Source: Candidatus Dormiibacterota bacterium (GTDB taxonomy: Bacteria; Chloroflexota; Dormibacteria; Dormibacterales; Dormibacteraceae). From it: DNA of 11,801 nucleotides. Below the pieces are notes generated by a model. That model was not told where the DNA came from. It did no database searches and worked only from the letters and a program-made list of their open reading frames with translations. The stretch covers positions 1 through 11,801 of the forward strand of contig CATPBF010000104.1 in assembly GCA_955652585.1 (NCBI GenBank), written 5' to 3'. The position numbers and the translations under genes are program-made. How positions within the stretch are numbered: the stretch's first letter is position 1; every line of letters begins with the position of its first letter. Shown piece by piece: positions 6,859 to 11,801 of the stretch.

Positions 6859-6895
6859 ATGAAGCCCTTCACTATGAACCGAGACACCATGAACC
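6856..6895 (+). repeat. Three 15-base-period repeats carrying in-frame ATGs at the marR start
   Basis: The ten-base pattern ACnATGAAnC occurs at 6856-6865, 6871-6880 and 6886-6895, an exact 15-base period. Because 15 is a multiple of three, it supplies three in-frame ATG codons (6859, 6874 and 6889) at the start of marR. The two later copies are nearly identical (ACTATGAACC and ACCATGAACC). It may be simple duplication, an operator array or alternative starts. Confidence 0.55.
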
Positions 6896-7443
6896 TCCCC
6901 ACCCCCCAAGCCCCGCTCGACATGCATGCCGTCCACGAGGTCGGCCGGGACGAGGCCGGACGCCTGTACAGCATCCGCATGCGGGAGCTGTTTGCTCCCC
7001 TTCACGTCGACATGGCCGCCGTCGAAGCTCTTGCTGCCCTGAAGATCGCCGGCCACTCGCTGGGCATGCTGATGGAACGGTGGGCAGAGCAACACGGCCT
7101 CAGCCAAGGCCGTATGGGCGTGTTGTTCCGGCTCCTACGCTGCGGCGACACCACTCTGGGTAACCTGGCGGAGGACCTTGGGTCGACTCCCCGCAACATC
7201 ACCGGGCTCGTCGATCACCTCGAAAGAGACGGTCTTGTCGAACGCATCCCCGACCCGGCCGACCGCCGGTCGGTCCGGGCGCGGTTGACAGATGCCGGGC
7301 GTGTGCGCATCGAAGCGATCTGGAGAGAAGGCATCGATCACCAGTTCGAGATGGTCGAAGGGTTCAGCAAAGACGACCTGGCGCAGCTCCGACATCTGTG
7401 CCTGCAGCTGGTCGAGAACGCCAGGAAGGAGCTCGCAAAGTGA
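6859..7443 (+). CDS. MarR-family transcriptional regulator
   Basis: This 194-residue protein is a winged-helix DNA-binding regulator of the MarR family, which acts as a dimer and is commonly released from DNA by small phenolic or hydrophobic ligands. The recognition region is clear at about residues 95-145: TLGNLAEDLGSTPRNITGLV is the helix-turn-helix, and DRRSVRARLTDAGR is the wing and following helix. Long helices on each side (around 55-80 and 150-192) form the dimerisation part. The N-terminal 25 residues are not family-like, and two later in-frame ATGs (6874 and 6889) are alternative starts. Its stop overlaps the start of the MFS exporter gene as GTGA, so it probably controls that exporter and itself. 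The divergent kinase-like gene may share the control region. The inducer is unknown. Confidence 0.93.
   Translation: MKPFTMNRDTMNLPTPQAPLDMHAVHEVGRDEAGRLYSIRMRELFAPLHVDMAAVEALAALKIAGHSLGMLMERWAEQHGLSQGRMGVLFRLLRCGDTTLGNLAEDLGSTPRNITGLVDHLERDGLVERIPDPADRRSVRARLTDAGRVRIEAIWREGIDHQFEMVEGFSKDDLAQLRHLCLQLVENARKELAK
7423..7431 (+). promoter_or_regulatory. Shine-Dalgarno of the MFS exporter
   Basis: AGGAAGGAG inside the marR 3' end places GGAG (7428-7431) eight bases before GTG 7440. It fixes the exporter start at the GTG that overlaps the marR stop, rather than an in-frame ATG at 7398 inside marR. Confidence 0.75.
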
Positions 7444-9029
7444 TAACTCAGGGACTGTCCCGCAGGCGCGTGATCCTTGCCACCGCCGGCACGATGCTGG
7501 CCCTGCTGCTGGCCGCCCTCGACCAGACCATCGTCGGCACCGCCATCCCCCGCATCGTCGCCGACCTCAACGGGCTCGATCGCCTGGCCTGGGTGACAAC
7601 GGCATACCTCGTCACGTCGACCACCATGACCCCGATCGCGGGCAAGCTGGGCGACCTGTTCGGCCGCAAGCCGTTCTTGCTCGCGGGCATGATCGGCTTC
7701 GTCGCCGCGTCGGTGGTGTGCGGGCTGTCGCAGGACATGACGCAGCTGATCGTGTTCCGAGGCATCCAGGGCATCTTCGGCGGCGTGCTGTTCGCCACTG
7801 TCTTCACAGTCATTGGCGACCTCTTTCCGCCCGAGAATCGCGGCCGCGTACAGGGCCTGTTCGGCGGCGTGTTCGGCCTCGCCGCCATCATCGGCCCCAC
7901 CGCGGGTGGCTTCATCACCGACCACTTCGGCTGGCGGTGGGTCTTCGAGGTCAACATCCCGGTCGGCATCGTGGCCGTGGCGGTTGTGCTGGCGGGCCTT
8001 CCTTACGTCCGCTCGAAGGCGTCGTGGCGCGACATCGACTATTGGGGCGCGTTCACGCTCGCAGCCGGGGTGGTTCCACTCCTGATCGCGCTGTCCATCA
8101 CCCGCGACCACGCCTGGACCTCACCAGAGGTCGTGGGCCTGCTCGCCCTCGCCGCGGTGATGTTGGCAGCGTTCGTGTTCGTCGAGGCGCGCGTCGCGCA
8201 GCCGATCGTGCCGCTCGAGCTGTTCAAGAACCCGACGTTCACGGTGTCGATGATCGTGGGCTTCCTCACCGCGTTCGGCATGTTCGGCTCGATCCTGTTC
8301 ACGCCACTGGTCTTCCAGGGCGTGCTTGGAATCAGCGCCACCAACTCTGGGGCGCTCATCACGCCGATGATGTTTGGCCTGCTCGCTGCGAGCACGCTCA
8401 CCGGCTTCGTGATGCGCCGGATCAAGTACTACCGATTCCTCGGCACATTGGGCGTGGCGGTGATGATCGTCGGCATGTATCTGCTTTCGGTGATCACGCC
8501 TTCCACCCAGGAATGGCGCGTCGTGGCGGCCCTGATCGTGGTCGGGCTCGGCCTCGGCACCACCTTCCCGCTGTACCTGACCGCTGTCCAGGTCGCCCTC
8601 CCGCGCAAGCACCTGGGCGTGGCGTCGAGCCAGATCCAGTTCTGGCGCAACCTGGGCGGCACAGTCGGCAGCTCCATCCTCGGCGCGGTGCTCGCGAACC
8701 GGCTGCCAGGCTACCTCGGGACCAGGATCGCGTCCCTGCACCTCCCCGCCCAAGCGCTGCAGCACCTGCCGTCAGGCGGCGCCAACTCCATTCTTCAACC
8801 GGGCGCCCTGGCCCAGCTGCCGCCGGCGGTGGCGAACGCCATCCGCTTGGCGCTGGCGGACACGCTGCACGACATCTACTTCTTCGCGGGGCTGGTCCTG
8901 ATCATCGCTCTGGTCTCGACGGTCTTCCTCAAGGAAGTGCCCCTGACCGGGGCCCCGAGCCGGTCGGGATTCGCCGACCCGGTGCCCGAGGACGAGGCCG
9001 CCGACGCGCGCGCGGCCGTACCCGCCTAG
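7440..9029 (+). CDS. MFS drug exporter, DHA2 family (EmrB/QacA-like, 14 TM)
   Basis: This 529-residue membrane protein is a proton-driven multidrug or metabolite exporter of the DHA2 branch of the major facilitator superfamily. Helix 1 carries the LDQTIVGTAIPRI motif (motif D1). GKLGDLFGRKP after helix 2 is motif A. GPTAGGFITDHFGWRWVF near helix 5 is the antiporter motif C with the DHA2 WRW extension. Length and hydrophobic pattern fit 14 membrane helices, with a larger loop near residues 435-480 before the last helix. The C-terminal tail is acidic and probably cytosolic. Translation starts at GTG 7440 with a strong Shine-Dalgarno inside marR and a four-base overlap with its stop, so the two genes form one unit. 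Substrates cannot be inferred from sequence. No hairpin with a T-run follows the stop. Confidence 0.94.
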   Translation: MITQGLSRRRVILATAGTMLALLLAALDQTIVGTAIPRIVADLNGLDRLAWVTTAYLVTSTTMTPIAGKLGDLFGRKPFLLAGMIGFVAASVVCGLSQDMTQLIVFRGIQGIFGGVLFATVFTVIGDLFPPENRGRVQGLFGGVFGLAAIIGPTAGGFITDHFGWRWVFEVNIPVGIVAVAVVLAGLPYVRSKASWRDIDYWGAFTLAAGVVPLLIALSITRDHAWTSPEVVGLLALAAVMLAAFVFVEARVAQPIVPLELFKNPTFTVSMIVGFLTAFGMFGSILFTPLVFQGVLGISATNSGALITPMMFGLLAASTLTGFVMRRIKYYRFLGTLGVAVMIVGMYLLSVITPSTQEWRVVAALIVVGLGLGTTFPLYLTAVQVALPRKHLGVASSQIQFWRNLGGTVGSSILGAVLANRLPGYLGTRIASLHLPAQALQHLPSGGANSILQPGALAQLPPAVANAIRLALADTLHDIYFFAGLVLIIALVSTVFLKEVPLTGAPSRSGFADPVPEDEAADARAAVPA

Positions 9030-9063
9030 GAAAGCGCTCTCTCCAAATTCTCGGCAAGCGCGC

Positions 9064-9069
9064 TAAAAT
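9064..9069 (+). promoter_or_regulatory. Candidate -10 box for the zinc-ribbon gene
   Basis: TAAAAT matches five of six -10 bases and is one of few AT-rich hexamers in this interval. It would start a leader of about 70 bases at around 9076. No convincing -35 hexamer lies 16-18 bases upstream (CTCCAA region), so an activator or alternative sigma factor may be needed, or the box may be fortuitous. Confidence 0.35.
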
Positions 9070-9083
9070 CGCCCCGCAACGCT

Positions 9084-9142
9084 AGAGGGGGGTAGACCGG
9101 TCAATTTCGCCCGGGCCTCTGAGCGACTATCTAGGGGAGGCC
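9084..9142 (+). promoter_or_regulatory. Possible switch-like leader that can mask the Shine-Dalgarno
   Basis: GGCCTC at 9114-9119 is perfectly complementary to GAGGCC at 9137-9142, which contains most of the Shine-Dalgarno AGGGGAGG (9133-9140). Forming this six-pair hairpin with a 17-base loop would hide the ribosome site. The same strand segment CCTCT (9116-9120) can instead pair with AGAGG at 9084-9088, extended by GGG/CCC after a bulge, leaving the ribosome site free. The two helices exclude each other. This is the layout of a translational switch or RNA thermometer; no known riboswitch class is recognised. Confidence 0.3.
9133..9140 (+). promoter_or_regulatory. Shine-Dalgarno of the zinc-ribbon gene
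   Basis: AGGGGAGG lies seven bases before GTG 9148 and supports that GTG as the start. It is also one arm of the possible masking hairpin described for 9084-9142. Confidence 0.75.
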
Positions 9143-9147
9143 AGACG

Positions 9148-9432
9148 GTGAGTTTCTCGGACAGGACGTTGCAGTGCCGCGACTGCGGGCGCGATTTCAT
9201 CTTCACGGCGGGGGAGCAGGAGTTCTACCAGACGCGCGGGCTTCAGAACGAGCCGCGGCGGTGTCCAGAATGCCGGGCGGCGCGCCGCTCGACAGAGGGC
9301 AACGGCCGAGCCCGCGTCATGCACGACGTGATTTGCTCCAACTGCGGGAAGCAAACCCAGGTGCCGTTCGTGCCTACGGGGGCGCGGCCGGTCTACTGCC
9401 TGGACTGCTTCCAGACCGTGGGGCGGCGCTAG
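9148..9432 (+). CDS. Small protein with two zinc ribbons (zf-trcl + CxxC-x17-CxxC)
   Basis: This 94-residue protein has two four-cysteine zinc sites. The first uses C10, C13, C39 and C42, with the intervening EQEFYQTRGLQNEPRRC segment typical of the zf-trcl domain. The second uses C63, C66, C84 and C87, with exactly 17 residues between its CxxC pairs and the VPFVPTGARPVYC pattern of CxxC-x17-CxxC proteins. A basic linker (residues 43-58) joins them. There is no signal peptide, so it is cytosolic and possibly nucleic-acid binding; no function is established for this arrangement. The GTG start is fixed by a strong Shine-Dalgarno. It stands alone between its own promoter candidate and a strong terminator, which suggests a separately expressed and controlled message. 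Confidence 0.9.
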   Translation: MSFSDRTLQCRDCGRDFIFTAGEQEFYQTRGLQNEPRRCPECRAARRSTEGNGRARVMHDVICSNCGKQTQVPFVPTGARPVYCLDCFQTVGRR

Positions 9433-9455
9433 CCGACTCCGACTCGAATCGCGAT

Positions 9456-9484
9456 GCGGCCGGGTTCTCCCGGCCGCTTTTTTT
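9456..9484 (+). terminator. Rho-independent terminator
   Basis: GCGGCCGGG (9456-9464) and CCCGGCCGC (9469-9477) form a perfect nine-pair stem around a TTCT loop and are followed by seven Ts (9478-9484). It ends the zinc-ribbon transcript 24 bases after its stop. On the other strand the hairpin lacks a following T-run, so it should work poorly for the convergent cyclase operon. Confidence 0.93.
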
Positions 9485-9485
9485 G

Positions 9486-9533
9486 CTAGGCGAGCCCGAT
9501 TGGGCGCGACACTAGGCGAGAGCGATTGGGCGC
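9486..9533. repeat. Tandem duplication (26-base offset) of the cyclase gene 3' end
   Basis: The 22-base segments 9486-9507 and 9512-9533 match at 20 positions, offset by 26 bases. The right copy encodes the last residues and stop of the cyclase (RPIALA then TAG on the minus strand). The left copy lies beyond that stop and reads as a near-identical tail (RPIGLA then TAG) that is not translated from this gene. It looks like a short slipped-strand duplication beside the terminator. Confidence 0.75.
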
Positions 9534-10300
9534 ACGGGGGAACCCGTGGCGCCGCGCATCTTTAGCGGCAGGCAGATGAACGCGAACTCGTGCGTGCGCG
9601 CCTCCGCGAGCTCCTCGAGGTTGAGGTTCTCGATGATCGGGATGCCCGCTCGCACCAGCAGGAGCATGTGGCCGGGGAGCGTGACGCCAAGCTCGGGGTC
9701 AGGTGGGCCGATCACGTCCCAGGCGATGTTATCCGCGCCGACGGCGCGCACCTCCCGCTCCACCAGCCAGCGCGAGCCGCCCGCGCTCACGCCGGCCGCG
9801 TGCAGGTACTGCGGCGCATCGGACCAGAGGGCTCCATACCCGGTGCGCACCAGCACGACGTCACCCGCTTGCACCTCCACCCCGCCGATACTCGCCGCCT
9901 GTTCAAGCTCCTGTCGGGTGATGGAGTGATCGGCCGGTAGGCGCTGGGCGCCGGCGACGTCGAGCAGGACGCCGCGGCTCACCAGCGGTTCGAGAGTTTC
10001 GACGCCGTGGACGCGAAAGCCGGCCGACGTCTGGACCCCCGAGTCTACATGCACGCCGCCATGCAGGATCATGTTCTCGGCCTGGTGAGCGAGGGCGTCG
10101 ATGTGCGTGCCCGAGTGTTCGGGCATCACGACCAGGCCGGATGCGCTCGTCCTCGCTTCGGGGGCGCCCCGCGCGTGGTGTCGGTGCAGAAAGTAGTTGA
10201 AGCCTGGAGCGTGGGCCGGATGCGAAGGCGCGCCGGCGAAGCGAGGCTGCTCCAGATCGAAGACCCGCGCGGATCCGAGCGCCTCGATGAGGCTGGGCAC
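9512..10300 (-). CDS. Cyclase-family metal-dependent hydrolase (kynurenine formamidase-like)
   Basis: This 262-residue protein belongs to the cyclase family (PF04199), whose known members include bacterial kynurenine formamidase and isatin hydrolase. The signature metal-binding motif HSGTHIDALAH at 62-72 provides H62, H66 and D68, with H72 following. A second conserved segment, GHMLLLVRAGIPIIENLNLEEL, supplies the distal His and Glu pair and is the usual family ending. No signal peptide is visible. The substrate is unknown: no other tryptophan-catabolism gene is nearby, so kynB should not be assumed. The GTG start at 10300 shares one base with the infA stop (TAGTG) and has no good Shine-Dalgarno, so translation is probably coupled to infA, an unusual partner. 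The 3' end carries a 26-base duplication. Confidence 0.9.
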   Translation of the reverse strand: MPSLIEALGSARVFDLEQPRFAGAPSHPAHAPGFNYFLHRHHARGAPEARTSASGLVVMPEHSGTHIDALAHQAENMILHGGVHVDSGVQTSAGFRVHGVETLEPLVSRGVLLDVAGAQRLPADHSITRQELEQAASIGGVEVQAGDVVLVRTGYGALWSDAPQYLHAAGVSAGGSRWLVEREVRAVGADNIAWDVIGPPDPELGVTLPGHMLLLVRAGIPIIENLNLEELAEARTHEFAFICLPLKMRGATGSPVRPIALA

Positions 10301-10596
10301 TACTCGCGGTAGCGGTAGACGATGCGGCCGCGTGTCAGGTCGTAAGGCGACAGCTCGACGCGGATCCGGTCTCCCGGAGTGATGCGAATGAAGTACCGGC
10401 GCATCCTACCGGCCGCATAGGCGATGAGCTTGTGGCCGCCCTCGAGCTCGACCTCGAACATCGCATTGGGCAACGCCTGGGCGACAACCGCATCCATAAC
10501 GACCGCCTGCTCTTTCTGGCCGCCGTCGTCCTTCTCCGGCTTGCGCGCCTTTTCGGGTCGCCTTGGACCCCTGCGCTGACTCTTGAACTTTCCCAA
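10300..10596 (-). CDS. infA: Translation initiation factor IF-1 with basic N-terminal extension
   Basis: This 98-residue protein has a complete IF-1 S1/OB-fold domain from about residue 29. LPNAMFEVELEGGHKLIAY, GRMRRYFIRITPGDRIRVEL and SPYDLTRGRIVYR match bacterial IF-1 along its whole length. IF-1 binds the 30S A site and helps start-site selection with IF-2 and IF-3. Bacterial IF-1 is usually 71-73 residues; here about 26 extra Lys/Arg/Pro-rich residues precede the domain. The only plausible start is TTG at 10596: an in-frame TAG lies five codons upstream, and no ATG, GTG, CTG or further TTG occurs before the domain. No Shine-Dalgarno is visible, and the DUF1028 stop is 12 bases upstream. 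The usual ribosomal-protein neighbours are absent, so this may be a second, divergent infA copy. Confidence 0.9.
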   Translation of the reverse strand: MGKFKSQRRGPRRPEKARKPEKDDGGQKEQAVVMDAVVAQALPNAMFEVELEGGHKLIAYAAGRMRRYFIRITPGDRIRVELSPYDLTRGRIVYRYRE

Positions 10597-10608
10597 GACG
10601 CGTGCAGT

Positions 10609-11526
10609 CTACGTGGAGCCGACTGTCGCGGCCAGCCGGGCCTCGATCGCTTCGGCCACGTCGGCCGGCACGCGATCCACCATCGCCAGCCTTCGCAGAG
10701 TCTCCACCCAGCGCACGCCCTTCTCGCGCACCACCTCAGCCATGAGCCTGCAGCCGCCGTCCATGTCACCGGCCATGGCCAGGTCGAGCCCGGTCCAGAA
10801 GCGGATCTCGACCATCTCCGGCGCGATCCGGATCGCCTCCTCGGATTTGGCGTTGGCCGCCGCCCTGTCGCCGGCCTCTGATAGGCGGTCCGCCTCCGAA
10901 AGGGCCATGTAGGCCCGCCTGATGCGGAGCAGCCGCCGCAGCTCGGGGAGCGGCTCAGGGGCGTCCTCGACGCGCAGGTCGATGATCCGGTCTTGCCAGA
11001 AGCGTCCGGTGGGCGAGCCGGTCACGACCAGCATCGCCGCCGACTGCTTGCCGCGGATGTCTCCGCCTTCGGCCTCGGCCGCCTCGAGGGCTGCCATCAT
11101 CCGCTCCGCCAGCGGGGCGTCGGTGGACGTGAACGCGTGCGCCATCGCCGCCCAGACCGTGTCCTTCTCCATGAGGTTCGCCTGGCAGCTGAAGCCATCG
11201 CCGATGTGATGCCCCGCGGCCGGGATGCACTTGGCGCCGGTGTGCCCGGCGACGCTGCCGCTGGCATCGACGATTCCGCACTGGCGCACCTCAGAAAGGG
11301 GATCGCCGGCGGTCAGTGCCCTGAGCGCCTGCTCGGCCGTGAGGCCCGCCTGCAGCAGCTCGAGGCCGAGCGGTCCGTAGCTGACGTTGACCCGCGATTG
11401 CGTCGCCACCGCGCCCACCCCGGCCTGCGCCCATGGCACGGCGGGGCTCACCTGGAAATAATGCGACTGGACCGCGACGCCGAGCTCGCCCGTCTGCTTG
11501 TCACGCGCGACGATCGAGTAGGTCAC
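10609..11526 (-). CDS. DUF1028 family protein (Ntn-hydrolase-like) with helical repeat C-terminus
   Basis: Residues 1-~205 form a DUF1028 domain, seen in MTYSIVARD, ELGVAVQSHYF, GAVATQS, CGIVDASGSVAGHTG and FSCQANLM. The family is thought to adopt an Ntn-hydrolase-like fold, but its reaction is not established. Residues ~215-295 are helix-rich and look like tetratricopeptide-type repeats (RAAANAKSEEAIRIAPEM, then GLDLAMAGDMDGGCRLM). The GTG start at 11526 is preferred because relatives begin MTYSIVARD and Thr would become the N-terminal residue after Met removal. A TTG at 11535 would add three residues and is an alternative. Neither has a clear Shine-Dalgarno. The gene lies between a PlsC-like acyltransferase and infA with short spacers, so it is probably co-transcribed with both. 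Confidence 0.87.
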   Translation of the reverse strand: MTYSIVARDKQTGELGVAVQSHYFQVSPAVPWAQAGVGAVATQSRVNVSYGPLGLELLQAGLTAEQALRALTAGDPLSEVRQCGIVDASGSVAGHTGAKCIPAAGHHIGDGFSCQANLMEKDTVWAAMAHAFTSTDAPLAERMMAALEAAEAEGGDIRGKQSAAMLVVTGSPTGRFWQDRIIDLRVEDAPEPLPELRRLLRIRRAYMALSEADRLSEAGDRAAANAKSEEAIRIAPEMVEIRFWTGLDLAMAGDMDGGCRLMAEVVREKGVRWVETLRRLAMVDRVPADVAEAIEARLAATVGST

Positions 11527-11541
11527 AGCGACCAATCGTAA

Positions 11542-11801
11542 TCAGTCGACGTATTCGGGCTCGCGCGGCTTGAGCGCGCGCCAGCGCTCGATCCAGGTTC
11601 CCTGCAGCTCGGGCTGCCTGGGTTCTTTGGCGAGCGCGCGCACTGCCTTCTCCACCCGCGCCGTGAACTCGCGCGAGCCTTCCTTAGCCTCCGGCGTCAT
11701 CGGCTTACCTATGCGCACGCGTACAGGTCCGGGGAGAGGCAGTGTCTGTCCCTTGGGCATGATGCGGTGCGCCCCGCGGATGTGGAGAGGCACCACCGGC
11801 G
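11542..11801 (-). CDS. PlsC-like acyltransferase, C-terminal end only
   Basis: The frame enters from the right edge and ends at TGA 11544-11542, giving the last 86 codons of a longer gene. PVVPLHIRGAHRIMPKG followed by GPVRVRIGKPM is the conserved last strand region of 1-acyl-glycerol-3-phosphate acyltransferases, where the PVVPV and IGxPI patterns occur. The catalytic NHxxxxD motif would lie outside the window. The remaining 50 residues are a charged helix and tail. Such enzymes acylate lysophosphatidate at the inner membrane, but the exact acceptor cannot be judged from this end. It lies immediately upstream of the DUF1028 gene (gap of 15 bases or fewer), probably as the start of the same operon. 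Confidence 0.78.
   Translation of the reverse strand, partial: PVVPLHIRGAHRIMPKGQTLPLPGPVRVRIGKPMTPEAKEGSREFTARVEKAVRALAKEPRQPELQGTWIERWRALKPREPEYVD

Noticed and set aside
7292..9085. Long plus-strand frame overlapping the MFS exporter
   Set aside because: Its product is Arg/Pro/Gly/His-rich with no family motif, while the exporter frame has full MFS motifs.
9456..9484. Terminator as a bidirectional element for the convergent cyclase operon
   Set aside because: There is no T-run after the hairpin on the minus strand, and the downstream bases are mixed.
9486..9533. Start of a CRISPR array or an attachment site
   Set aside because: Only two imperfect copies exist, with a 4-base gap and no spacer-sized interval, and no integrase or cas gene is present.
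9512..10300. Naming the cyclase-family gene kynB
   Set aside because: The family covers many substrates and there is no tryptophan-pathway neighbour, so the specific name is unsupported.

Overview
The window is about 66% GC by eye, gene-dense and bacterial. It holds thirteen protein-coding genes, two of them cut by the window edges. No rRNA, tRNA, CRISPR array or insertion sequence was seen, and no stretch over 300 bases lacks a gene. Stop/start overlaps are frequent and GTG/TTG starts are common. Together with a menaquinol-type fumarate reductase and two-zinc-ribbon and DUF1028 genes, this suggests a soil or sediment bacterium of the Chloroflexota/Dormibacterota/Actinobacteriota kind. The taxon is an inference from style and cannot be fixed from these bases.

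Region 1 (1-4222, minus strand) is an operon read right to left: frdA, frdB, frdC and frdD, which encode a complete quinol:fumarate reductase. A metallo-beta-lactamase/rhodanese fusion gene follows two bases later and runs off the left edge. Three junctions overlap (TGATG, ATGA, ATGA), so translation is probably coupled through the complex.

Region 2 (4263-6815) holds a plus-strand FAD-dependent amino-acid/amine oxidase, divergent from frdA across 40 bases. A minus-strand pair faces it: a short PfkB-like sugar-kinase relative and an M19 dipeptidase joined by ATGA. The oxidase and dipeptidase genes overlap tail to tail by 32 bases. A role in D-amino-acid or peptide salvage is conceivable but unproven.

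Region 3 (6859-9029, plus strand) is a regulator/efflux cassette: a MarR-family repressor followed by a 14-TM DHA2-type MFS exporter in a GTGA overlap. The marR start region has a TATAAG box placed for a leaderless transcript. It also has three in-frame ATGs on a 15-base repeat.

Region 4 (9030-9484, plus strand) is a single gene for a small protein with two zinc ribbons. Its leader can fold so that the Shine-Dalgarno is hidden, and a competing upstream helix is possible. A perfect rho-independent terminator follows.

Region 5 (9486-11801, minus strand) is an operon entering from the right: a PlsC-like acyltransferase (C-terminal end only), a DUF1028 protein, an unusual translation initiation factor IF-1 with a TTG start and basic N-terminal extension, and a cyclase/kynurenine-formamidase-family hydrolase. 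A 26-base tandem duplication covers the 3' end of the last gene.

No multi-gene system of a wholly new kind could be demonstrated. The observations most worth a second look are the switch-like leader of the zinc-ribbon gene, the degenerate half-length kinase, the displaced IF-1, and the metal-ligand-depleted MBL-rhodanese gene attached to the fumarate reductase operon.
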